Source: Deltaproteobacteria bacterium | GTDB taxonomy: Bacteria; Desulfobacterota_B; Binatia; UBA9968 | Reading direction: 5' to 3' | NCBI GenBank assembly: GCA_005879255.1 | Contig: VBKY01000028.1 | Location: forward strand, 1 to 8,405 | Length of the DNA stretch: 8,405 bases | In this document: positions 1 through 5,135 of the stretch, piece by piece | How the letters are laid out: each line of letters starts with the position of its first letter | Position numbering within the stretch: position 1 is the stretch's first letter | Translations under genes and position numbers: made by a program | The notes under the pieces: model-generated | The model's input: only the letters and a program-made list of their open reading frames with translations | The model's database searches: none | Told to the model about the DNA's origin: nothing

Positions 1-527
1 TACCCTGAGCGGGCTTCTTCAAACATAGCTTTTATCTCATCCCGCCGCGCGAACAAGAGGCCCCGGACAAGATTCTGCAAGCGTTCTCTCTCGGTTTTTT
101 GAGATTTCAAAAACATCAATCCGACGCGATCAAGCTGAACATTTCGCACCATCGCCGCATCTATCTTGATGGTCGAGACAGCATCCTGGGTGCCGAGTGA
201 CAGATGAAAGATCGCCCCCTGCGCCATCTGCGCGTCAGTTTGAATCGTACAGCCGGCCATCGAAATGTCGCCGACTCGGCCTTTACCGGTGACTTCATCG
301 TTCGCGAAAGCAATCGGGAAGTTTACCGGAAACCTTTGGTACAGGCGCTGTTCTTCATCAATTCTCACGTATTTCACTCCGCGCAGGAAAAAGCTGAAAC
401 GCTCTCCACAGAGCTGGCAAGAGAAGGGATAAACATAAAATACGCCGAGCAGACGTTCTCCGATTCCTTCGCGGCGAACCCGTCTGATGTATTCGGAGCG
501 ACATTCTGGGCAAACAGGATTGGTCAT
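1..527 (-). CDS. PilZ domain protein with N-terminal zinc ribbon (3' end cut by window edge)
   Basis: Translating the minus strand from the ATG at 527 gives an open frame of 175 codons that runs off the left edge. Residues 6-9 (CPEC) and 37-40 (CQLC) form a four-cysteine zinc-ribbon-like module. A PilZ domain follows, with the two c-di-GMP-binding signatures RLYQR (residues 61-65, RxxxR) and DISMAG (87-92, DxSxxG). PilZ proteins bind cyclic di-GMP through these residues and pass the signal to motility, polysaccharide or gene-expression machinery; the zinc ribbon suggests contact with a partner protein or nucleic acid (inference). The start is supported by GGAG at 535-538, 7 nt upstream. A response-regulator gene lies 180 nt upstream on the same strand, so the pair may form a signalling locus. 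The frame ends in TA at the edge, so the stop may be only one base beyond the window. Confidence 0.9.
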   Translation of the reverse strand, partial: MTNPVCPECRSEYIRRVRREGIGERLLGVFYVYPFSCQLCGERFSFFLRGVKYVRIDEEQRLYQRFPVNFPIAFANDEVTGKGRVGDISMAGCTIQTDAQMAQGAIFHLSLGTQDAVSTIKIDAAMVRNVQLDRVGLMFLKSQKTERERLQNLVRGLLFARRDEIKAMFEEARSG

Positions 528-645
528 GAAACTACTCCATTCTTCTGGGCTAGCTGCTGAGCCAACGCTCACCTTCCAATCCCGCGCAGGCTCGCTAAAC
601 AGCCGGTGATCGCCTGGTTGCCATTCTTAACTAGTTTTCCAAAAC

Positions 646-675
646 CGGTGGTTACCACCGTGGGCGATATATCGC
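646..675. promoter_or_regulatory. Paired palindromes between the response regulator and PilZ genes
   Basis: CGGTGGT-t-ACCACCG (646-660) is a perfect 7-bp inverted repeat around one base. Only 3 nt later GCGATATATCGC (664-675) is a perfect 12-bp palindrome. Both lie just after the response-regulator stop and about 120-150 nt before the PilZ start, on the minus strand. The first could act as a weak terminator, since GTTTT follows it on the minus strand. As a pair they could also be protein-binding sites or part of a structured leader. Confidence 0.4.
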
Positions 676-707
676 AGCGATGGGTAAGCTGACTCAGTTG
701 TGTCGGG

Positions 708-1106
708 TTAGGCCAGCAGATGGTTCCGTAGGACATCACGCAGCACCGCTAATTGAAATGGTTTGTACAAAACCTCTGCAGCCCCTGCGTTAAGCGCGCG
801 GTCTACGCGCTTTTCAACGTTGCAGTCGGTGGTCCAACTGGTGTTTATCACCACGGGGATATTGCGGGTGGACATATTCTTCTTTAATTGCGCCGTGACT
901 TCATCTCCATTTAGTCCAGGCAAGCGCACGTCCATCATGATCAGATCCGGATGTACACTGGAAGCTTTATCGATGGCCTCTAAACCGGTGGCCGCCTCGA
1001 AGACTTCATGGCCCAAGCCTTTAATAAATGCCCGGAGCGATTCTCGAAAGGCGCCGTTACTGTCGACGATCAATAATTTTTTCGCCGTGTTCTGCACGCG
1101 AGACAT
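708..1106 (-). CDS. Single-domain response regulator (receiver only)
   Basis: This 132-aa protein is a complete CheY-like receiver domain with no output domain. Key positions, numbered from the ATG at 1106, are D15 in the acidic pocket, phospho-acceptor D59 (MMDVRLPG), the T89/S90 switch position and K115 in YKPF. The usual second acidic residue next to D15 is serine (VDSN), which may weaken Mg binding. Such proteins are phosphorylated by a histidine kinase and act by protein-protein contact; the partner is not in the window. The frame is open upstream to a TTG at 1142, but ATG 1106 gives the normal short lead before the first beta strand. Neither start has a clear Shine-Dalgarno sequence. 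The PilZ gene is the next minus-strand gene downstream. Confidence 0.9.
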   Translation of the reverse strand: MSRVQNTAKKLLIVDSNGAFRESLRAFIKGLGHEVFEAATGLEAIDKASSVHPDLIMMDVRLPGLNGDEVTAQLKKNMSTRNIPVVINTSWTTDCNVEKRVDRALNAGAAEVLYKPFQLAVLRDVLRNHLLA

Positions 1107-1179
1107 CTGAAGCACAACGAATGCCAGCCCATGCAAACGCAAATATTTTGGTATTTCTCGCGAGTAGTGAGCATCTTGA

Positions 1180-1204
1180 GATATTCGCGGTGCGATATTC
1201 GTGG
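1180..1204. promoter_or_regulatory. Two direct 11-mers upstream of the response regulator
   Basis: GATATTCGCGG (1180-1190) and GATATTCGTGG (1194-1204) match at 10 of 11 bases and start 14 bp apart. They sit about 75-100 nt upstream of the response-regulator ATG. The arrangement suits a direct-repeat binding site for a regulator, but no known consensus is recognised and chance is possible. Confidence 0.25.
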
Positions 1205-1362
1205 AGGATGACTGTTACTTTGGCGTGATCGCAATTCACTCGATTGACAATCTCACCTGATTACATTGCTGGTCAGTTTTAGCAGGCAAAAGTGCCGTTC
1301 AGTCAAGTGGACTGCAAACTCACATAAATAAACGTAATTTCTTCAAAGCTCCCGACAGCGTC

Positions 1363-1561
1363 ATGCCGTATACGCTTCGACTTTACCTCTGCCTTTTCAT
1401 CGTCGGTTTCGTAGCGTTCGTTCTCGTGGACTGGCTGAGTCCACTGGGACCGGTTGTGAATGCCTTGCTAGCGGCCGTCGTTGCCTATCTCACGATCCTT
1501 GTTGGTCAACGGGTACTTGAACGGGTACTTGGCAGAAGAATCTGTAGCGATGCGCGTTTGA
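1363..1561 (+). pseudogene. Small two-helix membrane protein, family M copy 1, frameshifted near its end
   Basis: The first 50 codons encode a tiny two-helix membrane protein (helices at about residues 6-23 and 30-47, ending in VGQRVL), nearly identical to the intact 62-aa copy at 6296-6484. Near 1519-1532 this copy carries a tandem 12-bp duplication (GGGTACTTGAAC then GGGTACTTGG) and lacks 2 nt relative to the intact copy. The net change of +10 shifts the frame. The ancestral end (EESVAMRV, stop at 1559-1561) is still present in another frame. The actual frame stays open to 1965, but that tail is antisense to two better-supported minus-strand genes and looks like non-coding read-through. There is no clear Shine-Dalgarno sequence. 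Function is unknown. A functional protein with an altered C-terminus is possible. Confidence 0.6.
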
Positions 1562-1725
1562 GGCGCACCGGAGGGCGTAACGGGACGGCGCTGGTCACAA
1601 GTAGTCGAGAGCCTTACCCATCGACGGCCCGGGCCTCGACTTCGTGGGTCGAGCCACAAAAGGAAAAGCATCAATGCGAAACAAAGGCCGCCTACAAACA
1701 GAACAATCCAGCTGAAAAAATCCAT
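1468..1725 (-). CDS. Small single-helix membrane protein, family F copy 1
   Basis: The frame starts MDFFSW at ATG 1725 and has one strongly hydrophobic segment at about residues 5-25 (including GGLCFAL), followed by a proline/arginine/serine-rich tail. Its N-terminal half aligns with the copy at 6150-6341 (MDFF, GGLCFAL, PSR/RSR, PG). It is tail-to-tail with family M copy 1 and overlaps it antisense. The indels that frameshift M copy 1 also change this protein's C-terminus, so it runs about 20 residues longer than copy 2. Conservation of the helix in two diverged copies supports a real gene; the tail may not matter. GCAGG upstream is a weak ribosome-binding site. Function unknown. Confidence 0.5.
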   Translation of the reverse strand: MDFFSWIVLFVGGLCFALMLFLLWLDPRSRGPGRRWVRLSTTCDQRRPVTPSGAPQTRIATDSSAKYPFKYPLTNKDREIGNDGR

Positions 1726-1800
1726 GATGTACCTGCCAGACTACAATTGAAATTTACGCGCACGTTGCGATCAGGAAGATTAAGACGGCGCATAGGACGA

Positions 1801-1815
1801 CGCACCCGGGGCCAT
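1801..1815 (-). repeat. GGGTGCG boundary motif, copy R6 (diverged)
   Basis: The minus strand reads ATGGCCCCGGGTGCG, matching AAGCCCGCGGGTGCG at 12 of 15 positions. It lies 2 nt beyond the stop codon of the 81-aa gene and near the edge of inverted-duplication arm 1. GGTGCG can pair with TGCGCC a few bases later, using two G-T pairs. Confidence 0.6.
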
Positions 1816-1817
1816 GA

Positions 1818-2063
1818 CTATTGGTCCAGCGGCAAGCCTGCAGAACGAAGCGCCTCGTGTATTGAAGCGATCACGCCCGGGCAATGGCCGGCATATAGCA
1901 ACAAATTCCGAGCTTCTGCTTCATCGCAGCTGACAACGGCGTTGCTCCCGAAAAACTTCAAGTGAAGGGCGTTCTCAAGAATCAATTTAGAGCGTGATCC
2001 TGCAGGGATAGATTGCTTGAGACAATGAAAGCTCTTGTCATCAAGAAAAATTTTTAGAATCAT
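1818..2063 (-). CDS. Uncharacterised 81-aa protein
   Basis: ATG 2063 opens an 81-aa soluble protein with the core LDDKSFHCLKQSIPAG, SKLILENAL, CDEAEARNLL and a C-terminal helix ending LRSAGLPLDQ. The layout resembles small alpha/beta proteins of soil bacteria that carry a C-D/E-E-A-E-A-R-x-L-L stretch before a final amphipathic helix, but I cannot name the family. A TTG at 2099 would add 12 residues that read through the repeat motif, so ATG 2063 is preferred. No Shine-Dalgarno sequence is visible, because the GGGTGCG motif ends 2 nt before the start codon. A second copy of the motif follows 2 nt after the stop, so the gene is exactly framed by two motif copies. Confidence 0.7.
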   Translation of the reverse strand: MILKIFLDDKSFHCLKQSIPAGSRSKLILENALHLKFFGSNAVVSCDEAEARNLLLYAGHCPGVIASIHEALRSAGLPLDQ

Positions 2064-2065
2064 TG

Positions 2066-2080
2066 CGCACCCGCGACCCT
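2066..2080 (-). repeat. GGGTGCG boundary motif, copy R7 (diverged)
   Basis: The minus strand reads AGGGTCGCGGGTGCG, 12 of 15 matches to the four identical copies, with the last ten bases (CGCGGGTGCG) perfectly conserved. It abuts the start codon of the 81-aa gene. Motif spacing to R6 is 265 bp. Confidence 0.55.
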
Positions 2081-2365
2081 GAAAAATGGGCCGGGACAAG
2101 GAAATTCAAAAAGCTGTCGTATCGAAGGTGCGCTTCCCATGCCCCAGCGAAGCTATTCTTGAGCACGTACCATGCCCTATGCTCGATGGAACTTTGGAGA
2201 GATCAGGTCAATGTATGGGAGTTGAACTCTCGCAATGAGCACGGCAACTTTGCCTGGTAAGTTTTTCCGTAGATAGAGATCAGGTCAAAGTGTCGACTCG
2301 ATTGTGACTAATGAACGGGCGCCATGGTTCACTGCTCAGCGCCGATAATTTCCTAAAGATTGAAC
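2081..2365. other. Gene-poor spacer with a 14-bp direct repeat
   Basis: I see no convincing reading frame on either strand here. The one structured feature is AGAGATCAGGTCAA, present at about 2208-2221 and again at about 2275-2288. The right end (2366-2374) reads GCCCGGGTG on the minus strand just after the stop of the next gene, a possible degenerate copy of the boundary motif. Confidence 0.4.
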
Positions 2366-2376
2366 CACCCGGGCGA

Positions 2377-2550
2377 CTATCGTCGGCTGCTAACGATGCC
2401 GGAGAGCTGCGCTACGCCATGGGTTAGCCTATCCACAATCGGAATAAGCTTGGCCAGTGAGTCAAGATCCTTCTTCTCCATGAGCCATTGTAAGTGTAAA
2501 ACCAAGTCGTCATTGATCTGTGACAGCCTATCGAGTGTGGGTTTATCCAT
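2377..2550 (-). CDS. Small helical protein, 57 aa, unknown function
   Basis: ATG 2550 opens MDKPTLDRLSQINDDL followed by two predicted amphipathic helices, LQWLMEKKDLDSLAKL and IVDRLTHGVAQLSGIV, ending SSRR. The acidic/leucine spacing suggests a soluble helical hairpin, perhaps dimeric. The frame is open 11 codons further upstream, but that part (cysteine-rich, MCRAFSFC) is less protein-like. The ribosome-binding site is weak (GAGAA). The stop TAG is followed by TCGCCCGGGTG, similar to the TAGTCATGGCCCCGGGTGCG that follows the 81-aa gene. No family is recognised; the short length leaves some chance that it is spurious. Confidence 0.5.
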   Translation of the reverse strand: MDKPTLDRLSQINDDLVLHLQWLMEKKDLDSLAKLIPIVDRLTHGVAQLSGIVSSRR

Positions 2551-2682
2551 GTTCTCGACGCAGAACGAGAAGGCACGACACAATAAGTCCAGCCAGCATC
2601 AATACCGCTGAGGAAGGCTCAGCTATTTTCGCTGCGGTAAAGTTAAATTCACCACCGCTAAATGTTTGCGTGCCTATGGTTC

Positions 2683-2985
2683 CTAGACTACATCCGACCG
2701 GGATGCGGGCGGGAAAATGCATATTTCATAAAATTCAGAGGAGGTAACGGTTGCCAGCCGATCAGGCTCTGGTAGTGGAGAGGCAAGCGGTAAAGCACCA
2801 AGCGGTGAATCGTAAAGCAATTCAAGCGTGATAAAGCCAGCTCGGTCGGTGCTGAAAAACCGAACGTCGGTGGGAGAAATGACAGCCAGGAACGAAATGC
2901 CGCCACGCACGCCTGCTGCTCCGGTTTCCAGTCGCCCGCGGTGGTACCGCAAAAAAAACGGATCGCCGGGACAAACGGGATCCAC
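2683..2985 (-). CDS. Uncharacterised protein, probably truncated at its N-terminus
   Basis: Of the overlapping frames here, this one reads most like a real protein: CPGDPFFLRYHRGRLETGAA, then alternating beta-like stretches (ISFLAVISPTDVRFFS, GFITLELLYDSPLG) and LATVTSSEFYEICIF. No start with a ribosome-binding site is visible. GTG 2985 is the only standard start codon in frame, yet the open frame continues upstream with protein-like sequence (RHVEIVNPG) to a TAG that overlaps the leader of the family Z gene on the other strand. This suggests the original 5' end was lost when the Z1 unit arrived. An 18-bp piece of this upstream region recurs beyond Z1 and there also encodes EIVNPG on the minus strand. 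Function unknown. Confidence 0.4.
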   Translation of the reverse strand: MDPVCPGDPFFLRYHRGRLETGAAGVRGGISFLAVISPTDVRFFSTDRAGFITLELLYDSPLGALPLASPLPEPDRLATVTSSEFYEICIFPPASRSDVV

Positions 2986-2992
2986 AATTCGC

Positions 2993-3010
2993 CCAGGATT
3001 AACGATCTCG
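2993..3010 (+). repeat. 18-bp direct repeat left of family Z copy 1
   Basis: CCAGGATTAACGATCTCG recurs with one mismatch at 3376-3393, 383 bp away, so the two copies bracket the Z1 gene. Homology stops right after the repeat on the right-hand side. Confidence 0.65.
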
Positions 3011-3022
3011 ACGTGACGCGAG

Positions 3023-3050
3023 TTGCCATCCTTTGGTCGCGTGGCATAGT
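3023..3050 (+). promoter_or_regulatory. Candidate sigma70 promoter for family Z copy 1
   Basis: TTGCCA (3023-3028), a 16-nt spacer and CATAGT (3045-3050) resemble -35 and -10 boxes, 36 nt upstream of the GTG start. The match is modest (5/6 and 4/6). Confidence 0.3.
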
Positions 3051-3086
3051 GATTCGTGCATTGAAGGTCATCGGGGGGCTAGGTCC

Positions 3087-3362
3087 GTGTCACCCGAAAC
3101 CATATTCGGCCTACTCGCCTTAATTATAGACCTCATCTTAGCCACGGCGACGGCGAAGGTCGCGAGCGACAAAGGCAGCAATGCAGGGGTCTGGTTCATT
3201 GCTGGCGCGCTGCTGCCAGGAGTTGCATTGGTTGTGGCCCTTTTTTTAGATGAGCAGTTGTTTAAGGAGTGCCCAAGGTGCGCGAAGCGGGTTAAGCGCG
3301 CAGCCCGCGTCTGCGGCTTCTGCAGCTACCACTTCACCCCGCGTGACGATCTGCGCCGATGA
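3087..3362 (+). CDS. Two-helix membrane protein with C-terminal zinc ribbon, family Z copy 1
   Basis: This 91-aa protein has helix 1 at about residues 6-23, a conserved ATATAKxxSDKG loop, helix 2 at about 34-54 (WFIAGALLPGVALVVALFL) and a zinc ribbon with C62, C65, C76 and C79 (CPRC-x10-CGFC). The ribbon resembles the small UPF0547-type zinc ribbon that often ends short membrane proteins. Function is unknown; the ribbon should face the cytoplasm. The GTG at 3087 aligns exactly with the ATG of copy 2, and the leader GGGCTAGGTCC before it is shared between the two. Upstream frame to 3033 is not conserved and is rejected. It is bracketed by 18-bp direct repeats. Confidence 0.8.
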   Translation: MSPETIFGLLALIIDLILATATAKVASDKGSNAGVWFIAGALLPGVALVVALFLDEQLFKECPRCAKRVKRAARVCGFCSYHFTPRDDLRR

Positions 3363-3375
3363 CAACGCAGTTGCT

Positions 3376-3393
3376 CCAGGATTAACAATCTCG
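3376..3393 (+). repeat. 18-bp direct repeat right of family Z copy 1
   Basis: CCAGGATTAACAATCTCG is the partner of 2993-3010 (17 of 18 identical). It begins 13 nt after the Z1 stop codon. Confidence 0.65.
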
Positions 3394-3442
3394 CTATGAC
3401 CTTGACCTTACGCCTGACCGATTCAGGGATGTTTCAATGAAC

Positions 3443-3461
3443 TTTCCCGCCGGGCGGGAAA
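3443..3461. promoter_or_regulatory. GC-rich perfect palindrome
   Basis: TTTCCCGCC-g-GGCGGGAAA is a perfect 9-bp inverted repeat with a 1-nt centre, 22 nt beyond the stop of the 52-aa minus-strand gene. A T-run is missing on the exit side of both strands, so it is not a textbook intrinsic terminator. It could be an operator or a Rho-independent element of unusual type. GGGCGGGAAAAT from its right half also occurs at about 2708-2719. Confidence 0.4.
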
Positions 3462-3483
3462 ATCTTACATTGGTCCCAAATCC

Positions 3484-3642
3484 TCAATGCACCTTGGCGC
3501 GCAACCGATCGAGGATCAAGCATAGCTCCGAGATCTCGTTAGCGATATCGGCTCGGCGCGGATCGCCCGGCGGCGTTTTCGCGTCCTCCCGCACGAGCTC
3601 GTCCATGTGGAGATTTATTTCGTCCTGATTCAACTCGGCCAT
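3484..3642 (-). CDS. Small acidic helical protein, 52 aa
   Basis: ATG 3642 opens MAELNQDEINLHMDELVREDAK..., followed by a PPGDPRRADI turn and an amphipathic helix NEISELCLILDRLRAK, ending VH at TGA 3484-3486. The balanced charge pattern and codon usage look coding. It starts 29 nt after the stop of the 89-aa gene on the same strand, so the two probably share a transcript. No good Shine-Dalgarno sequence is seen. A helical hairpin adaptor is a reasonable structural guess; no function can be assigned. Confidence 0.55.
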   Translation of the reverse strand: MAELNQDEINLHMDELVREDAKTPPGDPRRADIANEISELCLILDRLRAKVH

Positions 3643-3671
3643 TGAGGAACTCAGCAAGTCTCTTTAGAGCG

Positions 3672-3941
3672 CTACTCGTTCCGCGCTTCTGAGCTGAGAC
3701 ATTCATTGGGCGCGGAGTTGAGTGACAAATCCGGTTTTCCGTCATCGATCCATTTCTTTGCGAATATAAGACCTTCTATTTCCGCTTCTCGTCGTACACG
3801 AAACGCGCGGTTTACCATTAACTTACTAAGCCTTCCTTCACCGTCTTCGCTCCAAATTACCGTAAGGCGTGGCTCCCATCGCGTGGCAGTCAGCCGTGAA
3901 GTTGAAACGATAATTTTGTGGCCTTTGTGAGTTTCGTTCAT
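3672..3941 (-). CDS. Conserved-looking 89-aa protein ending near a KKWIDDGKPDL motif
   Basis: The start ATG 3941 has a good ribosome-binding site (AAGGA, 7 nt upstream). The protein opens MNETHKGHKIIVSTSRL, has beta-like WEPRLTVIWSEDGEG, then FRVRREAEIEGLIFAKKWIDDGKPDL. Small proteins with a K/RGH start, an alternating beta region, a T/R-x-x-E-A-E helix and a final K-x-W-I-D-x-G-K-P-x-L are common in soil and sediment bacteria and have no assigned function. The last 19 residues (SLNSAPNECLSSEARNE) look like an unstructured extension. It probably leads a two-gene transcript with the 52-aa gene downstream. Confidence 0.75.
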   Translation of the reverse strand: MNETHKGHKIIVSTSRLTATRWEPRLTVIWSEDGEGRLSKLMVNRAFRVRREAEIEGLIFAKKWIDDGKPDLSLNSAPNECLSSEARNE

Positions 3942-4001
3942 GAATTTCCTTCCTAGCGGAAGCGATATTGTCTTTGATTATGGTCTTTGGCGTCAAGCTT
4001 A

Positions 4002-4016
4002 AAGCCCGCGGGTGCG
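4002..4016 (+). repeat. GGGTGCG boundary motif, copy R1
   Basis: AAGCCCGCGGGTGCG, identical to R2, R3 and R4. TGCG (4013-4016) can pair with CGCA (4023-4026) across a 6-nt loop. T5 follows at 4034-4038. It separates the 89-aa minus-strand gene from the family Z copy 2 unit. Confidence 0.75.
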
Positions 4017-4057
4017 CCTTGTCGCAATTGTCAGTTTTTGGACATTAACCTGTTCCA

Positions 4058-4086
4058 TTGACACCTGCGTATGATTCCTATCTAGT
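4058..4086 (+). promoter_or_regulatory. Candidate sigma70 promoter for family Z copy 2
   Basis: TTGACA (4058-4063, perfect -35), a 17-nt spacer and TCTAGT (4081-4086, 4/6 to TATAAT) lie 48 nt before the start codon and just inside the R1-R2 unit. The unit therefore seems to carry its own promoter. Confidence 0.5.
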
Positions 4087-4133
4087 TTGGGACTGGCCTT
4101 ACAGCTTGAGGTTAACATCGGGAGGCTAGGTCC

Positions 4134-4418
4134 ATGTCATCCAAAACCGCATACAGCATTCTCGCCTTTATTTTTTCTCTCGTCTTCGCCGTGGCGACAG
4201 CGAAGGCCGGGAGTGACAAAGGCCGCAGTCCGGGGCTCTGGTTTGTTGCCGGGGCGTTGCTGCCAGGAGTCGCATTGGTCGTGGCACTTTTTTTAGAAGA
4301 ATATCATTCGTTCAAGACGTGCCCCAGCTGCGCGAGACGGGTTAACCCCGAAGCTCGCGTCTGCGGACTTTGCAGTTACGAATTCATCGCGCATGACGAT
4401 TTTCGTGTGACGTTGTAG
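4134..4418 (+). CDS. Two-helix membrane protein with C-terminal zinc ribbon, family Z copy 2
   Basis: This 94-aa protein has helix 1 at residues 6-22, the loop TAKAGSDKG, helix 2 at 35-54 and a zinc ribbon with C63, C66, C77 and C80 (CPSC-x10-CGLC), the same plan as copies 1 and 3. The most conserved part is the second helix, with WF-V/I-AG-x-LLPGVA-x-VVALFL. The start is supported by GGGAGG at 4120-4125, 8 nt before the ATG. The leader GGAGGCTAGGTCC is shared with copy 1. A candidate promoter lies upstream and a boundary motif 18 nt after the stop, making a self-contained unit of promoter, gene and motif. Function unknown. Confidence 0.85.
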   Translation: MSSKTAYSILAFIFSLVFAVATAKAGSDKGRSPGLWFVAGALLPGVALVVALFLEEYHSFKTCPSCARRVNPEARVCGLCSYEFIAHDDFRVTL

Positions 4419-4436
4419 CATCGCGCTCGATGACCT

Positions 4437-4451
4437 AAGCCCGCGGGTGCG
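4437..4451 (+). repeat. GGGTGCG boundary motif, copy R2
   Basis: AAGCCCGCGGGTGCG, identical to R1, R3 and R4, 18 nt after the Z2 stop. TGCG pairs with CGCA across TATT. Confidence 0.75.
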
Positions 4452-4471
4452 TATTCGCATGCACGGTTTTT
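4447..4471 (+). terminator. Possible intrinsic terminator after family Z copy 2
   Basis: GTGC (4447-4450) pairs with GCAC (4461-4464), or alternatively TGCG with CGCA inside it, and GGTTTTT follows at 4465-4471. The stem is short, so termination may be weak. It partly overlaps motif R2. Confidence 0.35.
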
Positions 4472-4787
4472 ACCTTATAAATTTCGGTCGTGATGACCGA
4501 CCGGTTTTTGCGGCCCGTCCGGTTTCATTTCCCAATGTTGTTCACTAGTGCTTCCGTTGTCTGGGAGAGCTAACAAAATTAGTTTCCTGGCAGACCATTG
4601 ATTGATGTTCCACAACTGAAGCTGAGACCTGCTCCCGCTAGTGTCAAAACTGGGATTAGATAGCCAAGAGTTTTTTTAACGTTTGTATTCTTTGTGATCG
4701 GCGTCTTTTCTTGTGCCGGCTTGTCATGGCTTTTCGTATGGTTTTCGGTAGCCGGAAGTTGGCATTGTTGATGCGTCTAAACATCCC
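4472..4787. other. Gene-free stretch with hairpins
   Basis: No supported reading frame on either strand. CGGTC-GTGAT-GACCG (about 4486-4500) and ACCGG...CCGGT (about 4498-4525) can form successive hairpins. A T7 run sits near 4671-4677. It may be leader or leftover sequence for the following gene. Confidence 0.35.
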
Positions 4788-5030
4788 GTGGCTGCAAAGA
4801 GAAGCCGTCCAGCTGATGCAGGGAAGCTGTTAATTCACGAGTTTCGGAACTGCATTCATGAGATCAACATGGAACTTGATCTGGCGGAACTGGGAATCGA
4901 GAAAAAATTTAAGTATGCCGATTTCATAAGCGCAGTGGATTCCATGAACCGTTCGCTAGAAGATTTGCGAGTTCGTCTTATTAGAATGGAGGAGAGTCGT
5001 AGAGGCGAAAAAATCTATAGGGGATTGTGA
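4788..5030 (+). CDS. Small helical protein with a histidine-kinase H-box-like motif
   Basis: The 80-aa frame starts at GTG 4788 and is predicted to be two long helices. The first contains LLIHEFRNCIHEINMELDLAE (residues 14-34), which resembles the H-box of histidine-kinase dimerisation domains (H-E-x-R-N-x-hydrophobic). The second, FISAVDSMNRSLEDLRVRLIRMEE, could complete a helical hairpin. No ATPase domain follows, so it could at most be a phosphotransfer or dimerisation module (inference). The start is uncertain: there is no Shine-Dalgarno sequence, and the frame is open about 13 codons upstream without a better start. Motif R3 lies 33 nt after the stop. A link to the response regulator at 708-1106 is possible but unsupported. 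Confidence 0.55.
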   Translation: MAAKRSRPADAGKLLIHEFRNCIHEINMELDLAELGIEKKFKYADFISAVDSMNRSLEDLRVRLIRMEESRRGEKIYRGL

Positions 5031-5063
5031 GAGCGGACGACTGCACCGGCGCCCGGATTAATC

Positions 5064-5078
5064 AAGCCCGCGGGTGCG
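5064..5078 (+). repeat. GGGTGCG boundary motif, copy R3
   Basis: AAGCCCGCGGGTGCG, identical to R1, R2 and R4. GCGCC (5076-5080) pairs with GGCGC (5094-5098). Preceding bases CGCCCGGATTAAT resemble the CGCCCAGGATTAAC at the left repeat of Z1. Confidence 0.75.
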
Positions 5079-5135
5079 CCTTCCATGACAACTGGCGCGT
5101 CCCGTGCCAACGTCGCTCGATGACTCTCTTTTCTT

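Larger units (their letters stand above)
1353..1821 (+). repeat. Inverted duplication of the M/F gene module, arm 1
   Basis: This segment matches the reverse complement of 6052-6494. Shared sequence begins at CGACAGCGTC just before the M start codon and ends at the ATAGTCA bordering the GGGTGCG motif. Over the first roughly 165 bp (the M gene) I count only about five differences. The F half is visibly more diverged and arm 1 carries extra bases there. Beyond both ends the two contexts are unrelated. Confidence 0.85.

Noticed and set aside
204..560. Plus-strand 118-codon frame at the left edge
   Set aside because: It is the antisense shadow of the PilZ gene, which has intact domain signatures.
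1562..1965. C-terminal two-thirds of the 200-codon frame starting at 1363
   Set aside because: It is antisense to the F copy 1 and 81-aa genes, follows a clear frameshift relative to the intact copy, and is basic, low-complexity read-through.
2688..3071. Alternative 127-codon minus-strand frame starting at ATG 3071
   Set aside because: Its composition (many R, S, P, W, L without pattern) looks like an out-of-frame reading of the better protein-like frame ending at 2683.
4645..4665. rRNA-like string (ACTGGGATTAGATA) resembling a conserved small-subunit rRNA segment
   Set aside because: Only about 20 nt resemble it; the surrounding sequence has none of the other conserved rRNA blocks.
4669..4680. 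T7 run as an intrinsic terminator
   Set aside because: No good stem precedes it; only GCTA/TAGC about 20 nt apart can pair.
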